From: CALBJU01 sp965247125
GTDB lineage: Bacteria; Bacteroidota; Rhodothermia; Rhodothermales; UBA10348
Assembly (NCBI GenBank): GCA_965247125.1
Contig: CBDFGO010000003.1
Span: 1,939,300-2,003,299, forward strand
DNA: 64,000 bases
Direction of reading: 5' to 3'
Positions 1 through 8,355 of this stretch are shown here, piece by piece. The notes below the pieces were generated by a model. That model worked only from the letters and a program-made list of their open reading frames with translations. It searched no databases and had not been told where the DNA came from. How positions within the stretch are numbered: position 1 is the stretch's first letter; each line of letters starts with the position of its first letter. The position numbers and the translations under genes were made by a program.

Positions 1-125
1 AGTTTTTTCATCACGGCCAGGTTCTCTTTGCTCTCGTCCACCGGCTTGTAGTAGGCCGTTGAGCGATTCAGCTCCAGCAGATTGCACTGCCGTTTGATGG
101 AGAGGTCGTGGATTGGGTCGATCAT
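1..125 (-). CDS. IS3-type transposase OrfB, N-terminal fragment (cut by window edge)
   Basis: Translation from an ATG at 125 gives a protein starting MIDPIHDLSIKRQCNLLELN and continuing through RSTAYYKP, which matches the HTH_21-type start of IS3 OrfB integrases (short basic helix-turn-helix region with the 'R..YY' signature). The DDE catalytic core would lie outside the window. It sits 15 nt after the orfA stop in another frame, the arrangement that in this family permits a programmed -1 frameshift to an OrfAB fusion. Family assignment is good; activity cannot be judged. Confidence 0.7.
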   Translation of the reverse strand, partial: MIDPIHDLSIKRQCNLLELNRSTAYYKPVDESKENLAVMKK

Positions 126-139
126 TTGGCGGCGCTCAC

Positions 140-427
140 CTACTGGGTGCGACCGAGCGCTTTGGATAAAAAATCCTTCTCCATCGAAAGCTCGCCAATT
201 TTGGCGTGAAGCTCCTTGATCTGGCCCTCCTCGTTGTGCTTTCTGGAATACCCTTTTTCAAAGACCTCTTCAGCGTCCTGAATCAGCTTCTTTTTCCACG
301 TCTGAATCTGGTTCGGATGAACCTGGAACTGGTCTGCCAACTCAGCCATTGTGCGATCTCCTTTGACCGCCGCCAGCGCTACGTTCGCTTTGAATGTGTT
401 GCTGTGGTTTCTTCTTTTGCGACTCAT
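140..427 (-). CDS. IS3-type transposase OrfA (HTH_Tnp_1)
   Basis: A 95-residue DNA-binding subunit. It begins MSRKRRNHSNTFKANVALAA and has the classic OrfA helix-turn-helix (roughly residues 10-55, including 'TMAELADQFQVHPNQIQTWK') followed by a leucine-zipper-like C-terminal helix ('IKELHAKIGELSMEKDFLSKAL') that mediates multimerisation. I chose the ATG at 427 because AAAGGA lies 8 nt upstream; an in-frame ATG at 463 would add 12 residues but has no better ribosome site. Role: binds the IS ends together with OrfB during transposition. Confidence 0.85.
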   Translation of the reverse strand: MSRKRRNHSNTFKANVALAAVKGDRTMAELADQFQVHPNQIQTWKKKLIQDAEEVFEKGYSRKHNEEGQIKELHAKIGELSMEKDFLSKALGRTQ

Positions 428-485
428 CGTTTGTATCCTTTCTTGAGGGTGATAAGATCGCAAGACTCCACCTTATTTGTTGTTC

Positions 486-558
486 AGACTGTCCGATGAA
501 TCAGGACCATCTCTGGCTCGCGTTACTAGGCATACGAAAAAATTACGAGACTGTCCGA
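486..558. repeat. Two copies of AGACTGTCCGA, possible IS-end remnants
   Basis: AGACTGTCCGA occurs at 486-496 and again at 548-558 in the same orientation, 62 nt apart. The first copy lies at the presumed tip of the IS3-type element. The second may be the end of an earlier or deleted copy. The repeat is directly visible; the interpretation is a guess. Confidence 0.35.
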
Positions 559-617
559 CGGTGGGGGTACTTGAAATTGAAACAGATACCTTGAATTAAA
601 ATCAATATCTGCACCAT

Positions 618-2081
618 TTGCCCAAATACTTCTCCAAATCAAAATTCCTCTCCGGCTCCCAGTGCCACAAGAAGCTCTGGCTGGAGGTCAACCGCCGCGA
701 CCTTGCGACGCCCGTCTCGGCTGCCAAAGAATGGGTATTCGAACAAGGCCATCAGATTGGCCATCTGGCTACTGAACAGTTACCAGGCGGTGTTGAAGTA
801 GATCATTCGGACTTCTTCGGCGCGGTTTGTGAGACGCAGAAGTTGATGGAAACCGATGTGCCGGCCATCTTTGAGGCCACCTTCCGTGTCGGCAGACTGT
901 ACGCGCGCGTTGATGTCCTGCGTCGAACACCCTACGGATGGGATCTCATCGAGGTAAAGGGCTCAACAAAGGCCAAGCCTGTCCACATCATTGACATCGC
1001 CTTTCAATATCACCTCCTGAAGAAGGCCGGCGTCACTGTGACGGGTCTCTACTTGATGCACGTGAACAGAGAATATGTCCACCCGAATAGTGGCGATTTT
1101 CTCGTGATGGAGGATGTGGGTCAAGAGGTAGAGACCGTGCTCCCCGCCGTCGTATCCGAGCTCAAAAGTCTACTAGGAGTGATGGACCGTGATGAGCCAG
1201 ATGTCCCCATCGGCGTGCATTGCAGCGTTCCGTACGACTGTCCTTTTCAGGAGCACTGTTGGTTATTTCTACCGACGGAGTCCGTGCTGACCATTCCGAG
1301 CATGAAAAAGACCAAAGCGTTTGAGATGGTTCACGCCGGGATCCATAACGCCTGCGATGTCCCGGAAGACATGCACCTCAGCGACAAACAAAGAGCCTAC
1401 GTCAACCGGCTACGCACGGGAGAAGTGGATTTCGACATGAGTGGAATTGAATCCATGCTCGCCGATCTTACTCCCCCCTACTACTTCCTCGATTTCGAAA
1501 CGGATAACCCCGCTCTTCCACGCGCAGATGGCCTGTCTCCGTATGCGAAGATGCCCTATCAATACAGCTGCCACATCGTCGACTCGGATGGCAGCATGCG
1601 ACATGTCGAATACCTGCATGACGACCTGTCAGACCCTCATTCCTCGTTGGCTTCCCGTCTGGTCGGTGACCTCGGCGATAATGGATCCATCATAGCGTAT
1701 AACGCCGGTTTTGAGCAAGGAGTGATTCGAGATCTGGCGGCACGTGTGCCTTCTTTATCGGCGGAGCTGCTGGCGCTGAATGATCGATTCTGGGATCTGC
1801 TGGTTCTGGTCCGGAAATACATTGAGCACCCAGGCTTCTTGGGCTCCAAATCCATCAAGAATGTGCTACCCGTGCTTGTACCGGGGTTTTCTTACGACGG
1901 CATGGTTGTCGCCAACGGAAGTGACGCTGGAGGATGGTGGAATAAGATGATCCGGATGGAAGACGGAGTGGCGAAAGACGTGATTCATTCGGATCTACTC
2001 GCCTACTGCAAAATGGACACCCTGGCGATGGTTAAGATTTGGGAGGAACTTGAGAGCCTTGTTGACGCGTTGCCTAGATAG
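618..2081 (+). CDS. DUF2779 protein: Cas4-like PD-(D/E)XK nuclease fused to RNase H-like exonuclease domain
   Basis: A 487-residue protein of the DUF2779 family. The N-terminal half resembles Cas4/AddB nucleases. It has D99 in 'ARVDVL', E112 and K114 in 'LIEVKGS', and four cysteines placed like the Cas4 iron-sulphur ligands (C16, then C202, C208 and C214 in 'CSVPYDCPFQEHC'). The C-terminal half starts 'YYFLDFETDNP' (D292, E294), the first motif of DEDD exonucleases, so two nuclease folds appear to be joined. The start is TTG at 618; the only other in-frame option before the stop at 597 is CTG at 609, and residues 3-20 match the usual family N-terminus. No strong ribosome site is seen. It lies between an IS3 end and a SIR2-HerA pair, so a role in defence or mobile DNA processing is plausible but unproven. 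Confidence 0.8.
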   Translation: MPKYFSKSKFLSGSQCHKKLWLEVNRRDLATPVSAAKEWVFEQGHQIGHLATEQLPGGVEVDHSDFFGAVCETQKLMETDVPAIFEATFRVGRLYARVDVLRRTPYGWDLIEVKGSTKAKPVHIIDIAFQYHLLKKAGVTVTGLYLMHVNREYVHPNSGDFLVMEDVGQEVETVLPAVVSELKSLLGVMDRDEPDVPIGVHCSVPYDCPFQEHCWLFLPTESVLTIPSMKKTKAFEMVHAGIHNACDVPEDMHLSDKQRAYVNRLRTGEVDFDMSGIESMLADLTPPYYFLDFETDNPALPRADGLSPYAKMPYQYSCHIVDSDGSMRHVEYLHDDLSDPHSSLASRLVGDLGDNGSIIAYNAGFEQGVIRDLAARVPSLSAELLALNDRFWDLLVLVRKYIEHPGFLGSKSIKNVLPVLVPGFSYDGMVVANGSDAGGWWNKMIRMEDGVAKDVIHSDLLAYCKMDTLAMVKIWEELESLVDALPR

Positions 2082-2371
2082 AAGCTTAGAACTTCCGAGA
2101 CGAGCTCTTATAACAAACTCGAGTTCAGCGTGATGTTCAATTGGGTGAAGAGTCCCGGGACAACCTTTGTCTTCTGGCCAATTTGCGTTCAGGTGATTGC
2201 GAACGCACGGAATAAGGGGGGCAGACGAGGGAGGCGCAGCTTCCCAACTAACGAAGGATGCGAAGAATCCGAGTAATTCCGGTTTATCGTTTTGGTTTCC
2301 TTTGGTACTCTAATAAATAATATGCAGACCAGCGAAATACTGATATCAATATCTCTACGTATTACGGCCCA
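2082..2371. other. Intergenic stretch without a recognisable gene
   Basis: About 290 bases between the DUF2779 gene and the SIR2 promoter. No ORF of useful length, tRNA-like fold or clear terminator was seen. The first part is GC-balanced and becomes clearly AT-rich after about 2270, leading into the promoter-like sequence at 2372. Confidence 0.5.
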
Positions 2372-2400
2372 TTGACGTAACTGTTTATATCACTTAATCT
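2372..2400 (+). promoter_or_regulatory. Sigma-70-like promoter for the SIR2-HerA operon
   Basis: TTGACG at 2372-2377, a 17-nt spacer, and TAATCT at 2395-2400 form a good -35/-10 pair about 80 nt before the SIR2 start codon, within an AT-rich stretch. This is the Escherichia-type consensus rather than the TTG/TAnnTTTG pattern common in Bacteroidota, which would suit an operon acquired by transfer. Sequence match only. Confidence 0.45.
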
Positions 2401-2479
2401 TATGGTCGTATACACTCCACTGCGGGACGTCATTTCGCCGTCGACAGTTCTGTAGATCTTCCTGTTATACGAAATAGGA

Positions 2480-3445
2480 ATGCCAAGACAAGACGCATTT
2501 ATTTCAACATTGGAGCGCGAAGTTTCTCAACAGCTTCAGTCAAGGAAGGTAGGATATCTGCTGGGAGCAGGATCCTCCTATCTCAACGGAAATGGATATC
2601 CACTTGCGTCTGATTTGTGGAGCAATATTCGTGAACGAATTTCCGATGCGTCTAAACGGGATGAAATTCAGGCCGTTTTGGACGATGGAGCGAATGGAAT
2701 TGAACATGCGTTGGATTTGCTGGACGACGGAGGGGCGACCGACAGTCCGTACCGACATTTGGTAACCGAGGCAATCGCGGAATTATTTTTGGAAATATCT
2801 CCCCCCCTCGAGAAACACATTGAATTTCTGAAAAGCTTAGAAGCCCGCAATGAAGCCAAAACAACAATCTTTAGTTTGAATTATGACCCTCTAATCGAAA
2901 GGGCTGCTGACATCGCCAAAATCAGAGTTATTGATGGATTCGTTGGATCTGAAAGCGCCTTTTTCAATTCGTCAGTATTTGAGGAATCTATCGGAACAAC
3001 TAGAGGCGGATTCCGCGGAAGGAGGATGGAGATTACTTCGCTTCCCATTCGTCTGGTAAAGTTGCATGGGTCAATTGGTTGGTCCGAAGACGATGCTCAG
3101 ATTAGCCGCCGTGGACCTCATGGATTAGCGTTGCAACCAACACAAAAACGACTGATGATACCACCACAAAGAAGAAAAGCGGTTGATACAATGTACCCTC
3201 CGTACTCCTCTTTGTGGTCCATTTTTAGGGGTGTGTTCGGCCACGGTGGTGCTCCGATCCATCGCTTAGTTGTTATTGGATACGGGTTCCAAGATGAACA
3301 CGTAAACGCGGTAGTTGAAGCTTAGAGATGGTCAAACGAGACAAATATTATTATCGTAACTGAATCAAGGAGTTCATTATATGGGGAGCACGGACCCGGC
3401 CACGATGAATTGTGGAGCTTTGAGAACTTAACATTGCAGGTGTAA
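2480..3445 (+). pseudogene. SIR2-like NADase of a SIR2-HerA defence pair, interrupted by an in-frame TAG
   Basis: SIR2_2-type protein. In known SIR2-HerA systems this subunit depletes NAD+ on phage infection. Visible motifs are the nucleotide-binding GAGSS (29-33), the catalytic-type N134 in 'FSLNYD', H196 in 'VKLHGSIGW', and the late 'LVVIGYGFQDEHVN' (263-276). Translation stops at a TAG (3323-3325) after 281 residues. The same frame then stays open for 39 more sense codons, reading RWSNETNIIIVTESRSS through SLYGEHGPGHDELWSFENLT to a TAA at 3443-3445, two bases before the herA ATG. The downstream part looks like a genuine SIR2-family tail, so the ancestral protein was probably 321 residues and the TAG a nonsense mutation. 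Alternatives are a sequencing error or suppression. AGGA lies directly before the ATG. Confidence 0.85.
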
Positions 3446-3447
3446 AC

Positions 3448-5133
3448 ATGTCAGATCCTTGTACTGTTGTAGGCCATGTTGCGGATGTCGCAGGGGCTAT
3501 GATTACGATTGTCCTGACTTCAGATGAGCAGTCAGGGCCCCCTACAGTTACTATTGGAGATGAAGATATAGTCGTCGGCCGCCTTGGTTCATATTTAAAG
3601 ATTCAACAAGGCTCCAATAGTGTAATTGCGGTAGTGACTCGAGTAACAGAGCATGAGCTCCTGTCTCCAATTCAAATAGAGGGCTACGGGGAAGAACCAG
3701 CCAAACTTCCGTTCGCCAAACGCATAGCCAAGCTGACTCCAATTGGTGCGCTGAACTCAGAGGGAGAATTTGTTCGAGGGGTAGGGCAATATCCTACCAC
3801 CGGTGCGCAGGTTTGTGCAATGAGCTCTGATGAGATCGCAAGAATGTTCTCGAAGTTTCAGTCGAAAGACTATTCAGTTGGAGTGGTTTCATCGGCTCCT
3901 GACATGAGAGTCTATTTGGATCCGACCAATTTGTTTGGTAGGCATTTCGCAGTTCTTGGGCAAACAGGTGCCAGAAAATCATGGACAGTCGCTTCCCTGC
4001 TTCAGGCCGCAACATCAACAATGCCCAATTCTCATATAGTCATTCTTGACCTTCATGGTGAATATTGTTGGAAACAAGATGATGGTGAACTCAGCTTCGC
4101 CTTCGACGATTCAGTTGTCCGGCACATAGATGCACGGGATCTCGAAATCCCGTACTGGTTGCTGACATACGCAGAGCTTTGCGATTTGTTAATCGATCAT
4201 ACAGATTTCAGCGCACATAATCAGGTCGCTGCATTCAGAGATGTTCTAGGTCGTTTGAGAATTGCCGAGGGAGAAAAACTGGGACTAGACCGAACGACGC
4301 TAGACACTCCAGTTTGGTTTGACATATTCGAATTGAGAGGGGAAATAGAAGCACTTAATGGTCAAGTGCCTGGGCAGCGAGGCCCTAAAAATGGCCCTCT
4401 AACAGGCAAGTTTGACGATTTTTTGATGAGGCTCGACAGTAAACTGAACGATGTCAGATACGATTTCTTACTTAAACCCTCCAATCGGAATCATTCTGAT
4501 TCGCTAGAGTCACTTCTTCGTGACTTTGTTGGACTGGGAGACCCGAAAAGAAACATCACTGTGATTGATTTGTCTTCCGTTCCATTCGACGTCCGTCCAA
4601 CCGTTGCTGCTCAAATCGGAAGATTGTCTTTTGAATTCAACTATTGGAATCCCGAATACCGTCAATTTCCATTGTTGCTGGTTTGTGAGGAAGCGCACAA
4701 CTACATCCCCAGATCTGCAAAAAGCCAGTTTGCGGGATCACGCAAATCAATGGAACGAATTGCAAAAGAAGGGAGAAAGTACGGTGTTGGACTGGCCGTA
4801 GTCAGCCAAAGACCGCATGAGGTATCTGAAACAGTGTTGTCACAGTGTGGAACATTTCTGTGTCTCAGAATCACAAATCCTCATGATCAGAATTACGTGA
4901 AGAGCTTGGTCCCTGAGAGTGAAGGAGACTTGGTAAGTATCCTTTCGGGATTGGGAAGAGGTGAAGCTTTGATCCTAGGAGAAGCTGTTCCGATACCATC
5001 TCGAGTTCAAATCGATCTTCCAAATCCGACCCCGAATAGTGATGACGTGGATTTTTACTCCGAGTGGAAAGATGGGGTTCAAGATCTCGATGTTGCAAAG
5101 ATCGTCGATCGTTGGAGATCCCAAGAAAGGTGA
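3448..5133 (+). CDS. herA: HerA-type hexameric ATPase (DUF87) of the SIR2-HerA pair, with altered Walker A
   Basis: A 561-residue HerA/FtsK-like ATPase that in characterised SIR2-HerA systems assembles with SIR2 and is needed for defence. It has an N-terminal HAS-barrel-like region (about 1-100), a P-loop, the HerA Walker B 'LLLVCEEAHNYIP' near residue 412, and the sensor/arginine-finger region 'SQRPHEVSETVLSQCGTF'. The P-loop reads GQTGARKS (171-178). The consensus GxxxxGK[ST] needs Gly where R176 stands, and AGA at 3973-3975 is one base away from GGA. Loss of that glycine normally impairs ATP binding. The start ATG lies 2 nt after the SIR2 terminal TAA with AGGTG 5 nt upstream, a translationally coupled operon. 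The family call is firm; the protein may be inactive. Confidence 0.9.
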   Translation: MSDPCTVVGHVADVAGAMITIVLTSDEQSGPPTVTIGDEDIVVGRLGSYLKIQQGSNSVIAVVTRVTEHELLSPIQIEGYGEEPAKLPFAKRIAKLTPIGALNSEGEFVRGVGQYPTTGAQVCAMSSDEIARMFSKFQSKDYSVGVVSSAPDMRVYLDPTNLFGRHFAVLGQTGARKSWTVASLLQAATSTMPNSHIVILDLHGEYCWKQDDGELSFAFDDSVVRHIDARDLEIPYWLLTYAELCDLLIDHTDFSAHNQVAAFRDVLGRLRIAEGEKLGLDRTTLDTPVWFDIFELRGEIEALNGQVPGQRGPKNGPLTGKFDDFLMRLDSKLNDVRYDFLLKPSNRNHSDSLESLLRDFVGLGDPKRNITVIDLSSVPFDVRPTVAAQIGRLSFEFNYWNPEYRQFPLLLVCEEAHNYIPRSAKSQFAGSRKSMERIAKEGRKYGVGLAVVSQRPHEVSETVLSQCGTFLCLRITNPHDQNYVKSLVPESEGDLVSILSGLGRGEALILGEAVPIPSRVQIDLPNPTPNSDDVDFYSEWKDGVQDLDVAKIVDRWRSQER

Positions 5134-5394
5134 TCGTGGCCACAAGATCCTATTTCGTATAACACCTTTAAGAAGGCCGATGTCAATAGGGCGTAGCTCT
5201 TTCATGTGCTTTTTTTCTAGCAGTTCGATTCAAAGGCTGTTCTGCGTGGCGCCCGCTTCGTATCGATTCGAATAACCACATCTAGTGGCAACCAAACACC
5301 TTTTCGGTCCCATCATTCCTATTGAATGATTGCTCTCGTGAGCCGTCCCAGATACGATCCTGGTTAGAACGCTGAGCTTCCCAATCAAGCGCAT

Positions 5395-5413
5395 GGATCT
5401 GTCGGACAGATCC
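5395..5413. other. Perfect palindrome directly after the IS110 transposase stop
   Basis: GGATCTGTC, one G, then GACAGATCC: nine-base arms with a single-base centre, starting 2 nt after the stop codon of the minus-strand transposase. It could be a transcript-end hairpin or a structured end of the IS. There is no T run, so it is not a standard intrinsic terminator. Confidence 0.6.
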
Positions 5414-5415
5414 AG

Positions 5416-6441
5416 TTATGCATCGGGGCTTGCCCTGCGAGGCCACGAGGAGAGCTTGGAGCGTTCCAATCTCATTCCTTTGAATAGTTGGTTATACGGC
5501 TTATCCGTCTGGAGCACGAAGTAAACGGACCTTGCGATTTCTTTGGCCACGAGCGCACGGGCAATGGGCGCTCCTTTCTTTCTGGCCATGCGGTGATAAT
5601 ACTTTTTCACGATGGGGTAGTACTGGATGGCCCGCGTGGCCGCGTGCGAGAAAGCAATCTTGAGATACTTGTTGCCCTCTTTCGAGGATCGGTGGCGCGT
5701 TTTGCCGCCTGAGTTATGCGCTCCCGGAACGAGGCGGCAGTAGGAATAGAAGTTCTTCACGCTCGCAAAGCGTTCGATGCCATCGACCTCGAGATAGATC
5801 GTAAATGCGTTCAGCCTTCCAATACCCGGAATCCAGAGCAGTCGCTGAATGTCTTCACTATCAAGAAGAAGGGCATTTAGCGCCCGGTCGATCATCTTGA
5901 TCTGCTCGTTGATCAATGCCACTCGTTCGGAGTGAAGGCCAGCCTGAAGACGAAAGAGTTCAGGCAAATCATCAACTGAATCTGTGTTGAACTTCTCGAG
6001 CACCCGGTGCACCGAGTTTTGTGCCGATACTCGTTTCTCGACCAGGTGCAGACGAGTGCGAAGCGTGTCTCGGACATCGCGCATCTCCGATGATATTTTG
6101 TGGGCTTCCGGGATCAATCCCACCCTGAGCAGCTGAGCCAGTGTGTGCGCATCGACCTTGTCGGTTTTGACCTTCGCGTAGGATATCGCCTTGACAAACT
6201 TGGCGTGGGCCAGGCTGAGATCAACTCCTTCTCGTTCGAGCAGATCGTTCATCCAGTACCAGCCCGTTGTCGTTTCAACGGTTGCGTGGTGCTCTCCTGG
6301 AAGGGTTCGGAAGTAGGCCCGAATCGAATCCGGATTGTTTTTGAGTTTTACGGAGCGTACGATATCTCCGTCTGAATCGAGTGTGGTCAGAAAGCTTGTT
6401 CGCTTATGCTGATCGATACCCGTGAAATAGACTGTTTCCAT
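5416..6441 (-). CDS. IS110-family transposase (DEDD + Transposase_20)
   Basis: A 341-residue transposase. The N-terminal RuvC-like DEDD domain shows D10 in 'TGIDQHK', E56 in 'ATVETT', and D94 and D97 in 'KTDKVDAHTLA'. The C-terminal Transposase_20 domain contains the helix-hairpin-helix-like 'LLWIPGIGRLNA' and the 'SGGKTRHRSSKEGNKYL' region that carries the family's conserved serine. Length is within the family norm (300-400). AGAGG precedes the ATG at 6441. In IS110 elements the enzyme acts with a structured bridge RNA to join donor and target. The gene looks intact. Confidence 0.92.
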   Translation of the reverse strand: METVYFTGIDQHKRTSFLTTLDSDGDIVRSVKLKNNPDSIRAYFRTLPGEHHATVETTTGWYWMNDLLEREGVDLSLAHAKFVKAISYAKVKTDKVDAHTLAQLLRVGLIPEAHKISSEMRDVRDTLRTRLHLVEKRVSAQNSVHRVLEKFNTDSVDDLPELFRLQAGLHSERVALINEQIKMIDRALNALLLDSEDIQRLLWIPGIGRLNAFTIYLEVDGIERFASVKNFYSYCRLVPGAHNSGGKTRHRSSKEGNKYLKIAFSHAATRAIQYYPIVKKYYHRMARKKGAPIARALVAKEIARSVYFVLQTDKPYNQLFKGMRLERSKLSSWPRRASPDA

Positions 6442-6545
6442 GAGGTGCCTCTGTTTTTGAGTTAGATCTATGCACTCCTAATGTCGGAGGCAGGGGCCTT
6501 CTTGGAAATATCAAGCGCATGTTGCGGACTTCCACGACTCGCGGA

Positions 6546-6840
6546 GTCTGACCCAAAGGGTCCTACGAAGGAATCACGACGCGTAACCCATCTTTCATTG
6601 CCGATTCGTGTGCGCAGATTCCAGTCATCGTCCAATTAGCCGCGGCCGGTGCATCAGCGATCGACTGCCGCTGTTCCTGGATCGATGAGATGAACTCGTG
6701 CACGAGGTGCGGGTGCGAACCGCCATGGCCACCGCCCTGGATGAAGGATGTGTGTTCGTGTTCGTGTTCGTGTTCGTCGTCGTACACCCCCGCCTGCGTA
6801 AAACCGGAAATCTCCGGCGGCAACCGGTGACCATAGTCCG
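6546..6840 (-). pseudogene. Relic of the C-terminal end of a Gfo/Idh oxidoreductase gene (duplicate of 12888-13170)
   Basis: About 295 bases are nearly identical to 12888-13170, covering the last ~85 codons and the 3' flank of the intact oxidoreductase gene. They encode the same 'EISGFTQAGVYDDEHEH' and 'TSFIQGGGHGGSHPHLVHEF' segments. The similarity starts at GTCTGACCC and ends abruptly at CATAGTCCG on both sides. The relic differs by point changes and a 12-base expansion of a GTGTTC repeat. It has no start or N-terminal domain, so it is non-functional. It sits between the IS110 element and the end of the beta-helix gene. Confidence 0.85.
6752..6775. repeat. GTGTTC hexanucleotide repeat, four units
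   Basis: Four exact GTGTTC units. The parental copy at 13094-13105 has two. On the coding strand the unit encodes Glu-His, lengthening the EH run from EHEH to EHEHEHEH without a frameshift. It is typical of replication slippage in a relic under no selection. Confidence 0.85.
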
Positions 6841-8355
6841 AATGATCTCTGGAGCACACCTCCGCCAATCACTTTCTATCCCCAATCTTTACAATACTCT
6901 GGTGGTAGATGGCCTCCGCTGTCGTAATTCGAACAAAGTAGACGCCTGCAGTGACGTACGACTGATTGCTGTTTCGGCCATTCCACGTACATGTTTGGGA
7001 GGCACATGACATTGCGGAATAAACCTGTCTTCCCTGCAAATCGAATATCCTCATAGTTGCAACCGTCTCGTTCGCATCGACCCCATTCACAAAGCCCCCA
7101 TTCGCAGAGAGAGAAATAGAGACCTGACTATCAAACGGGTTTGGCCAGGCCTGTAGGCTGAATCGTTCCATGGGCAATTCAACGACAGGATCTGGAGTCA
7201 CATTCACTGCTTTTACAACACCAAAACCTTCCCGAACCCAGCTGTTTACCGAATCCGCCGTGTATTCCCTGCGCCAGTTGTACTTGGACTGCTGGCGCAC
7301 CTCTTCGATAAAGGCCTCCATGGATGCTGGTTTGCCAAGATGAGTCTGGTAGTTCTGAATGGTTCGATCCGGATCGGGAAATATCACCTCCTCCACGACT
7401 GCTCCCGACTCTGATGACGTGCTTTCCCAACCGCTGAAATCCAGATTCGTACCGGCAACTTGGAACCACTCATCAAGGGCCCCGGTGGCATAGTACCTGT
7501 TGCCAGAAAACGTGTAATTATCCAAACTTGCGGTGGCGCTTACCAATGTGGCATTGTCATAATGACTCTGGATGATGTTATCGACAAAGCTTATGCGCTC
7601 AACGTTGGCACCGTCCTCAAGTATTACGAGGTCTTCGTCTGTTCCCAACCCATAAACAATGTTGTCCGCGATCCTGACGTCTTTCGTCTTTCCCACCAGG
7701 CGAATGGCGTAGACATTTGTGACGGCGGGATTCGCCTTGTTCAGGAACAGATTATGTGTGACGGCTCCAACATCCCAGTCGTTGATATCCACATACCAGC
7801 CCAGTGTTCGATTGGTGGGTTGAGAGAGACCCATGTCGAGCATCACGTTGTTTGTTACGACCATGTTTGTGAAGCGATAGGGCGCCACGTTATCGTTGCC
7901 GCCAATGCTCATCGCAATTTCCCCATCGACGTAGAGATTGTTATCGATGATGATATCTCCAGCACCATCCTCGCCTTCGGCTGTGAACTTGTTGGCAATG
8001 GAGGAGGCCCTAAGGAAGGAATTTCCCCTGAAAATCACGCCGTGACTGTTCCCCGTATAGGTGTTGTGATTGAAGAAGGTCGCCATTCCCTCGTCCTTTA
8101 TGTTGGCTCCTGGACTGACCTGCTGGATGAACCAACCATTATGATCGAAGATATTTTCCTCAAGCAGCACAGAAACATTACCAAGAAACAGGCCCTGAGC
8201 GTGGGTTAGTTCATTAAAACTGTCCAAAATCAGACTTCGGCGGATCACAATGTCGCTGTTATCACCCGGTCCCTGCACAATGTTTATGGTGTAGAAACGA
8301 AATACAGAATCTTCGATCAGTACCCCCTTCCCAGTACTTCCTGGGAAGGTAAAAA

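Larger units (their letters stand above)
1..497 (-). mobile_element. IS3-family insertion sequence, upstream end (continues beyond the window)
   Basis: Two overlapping-style genes, orfA and orfB, lie on the minus strand as in IS3-family elements, with only the first ~42 codons of orfB inside the window. The outer end is not certain. I place it near 497 because the tip sequence, read on the minus strand, contains CATCGGACAGTCT followed by AACAACAAATAAGG and then the orfA leader. Without the other end no inverted repeat or target duplication can be verified. Confidence 0.6.
5384..6521 (-). mobile_element. IS110-family element, approximate extent
   Basis: The transposase gene 5416-6441 is flanked by the same 12-mer, ATCAAGCGCATG, at 5384-5395 and 6510-6521. 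IS110-family elements lack terminal inverted repeats and leave short direct core repeats, so these may mark its ends. If so the element is only about 1.13 kb. The non-coding flanks (5134-5415 and 6442-6545) are where a bridge RNA would be encoded in this family. I could not delimit one by eye. The bases 5134-5383 hold no other recognisable feature. Confidence 0.4.

Noticed and set aside
618..2081. DUF2779 protein as a true Cas4
   Set aside because: No CRISPR array or cas genes nearby, and the second nuclease domain makes it DUF2779 rather than Cas4.
6441..6441. IS110 element ends taken as certain from the 12-mer
   Set aside because: A single 12-base match in one copy is not proof; kept as a low-confidence extent only.
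7460..8209. 249-aa plus-strand ORF opposite the beta-helix gene
   Set aside because: Shadow frame; the minus-strand protein has a coherent fold and sorting domain.
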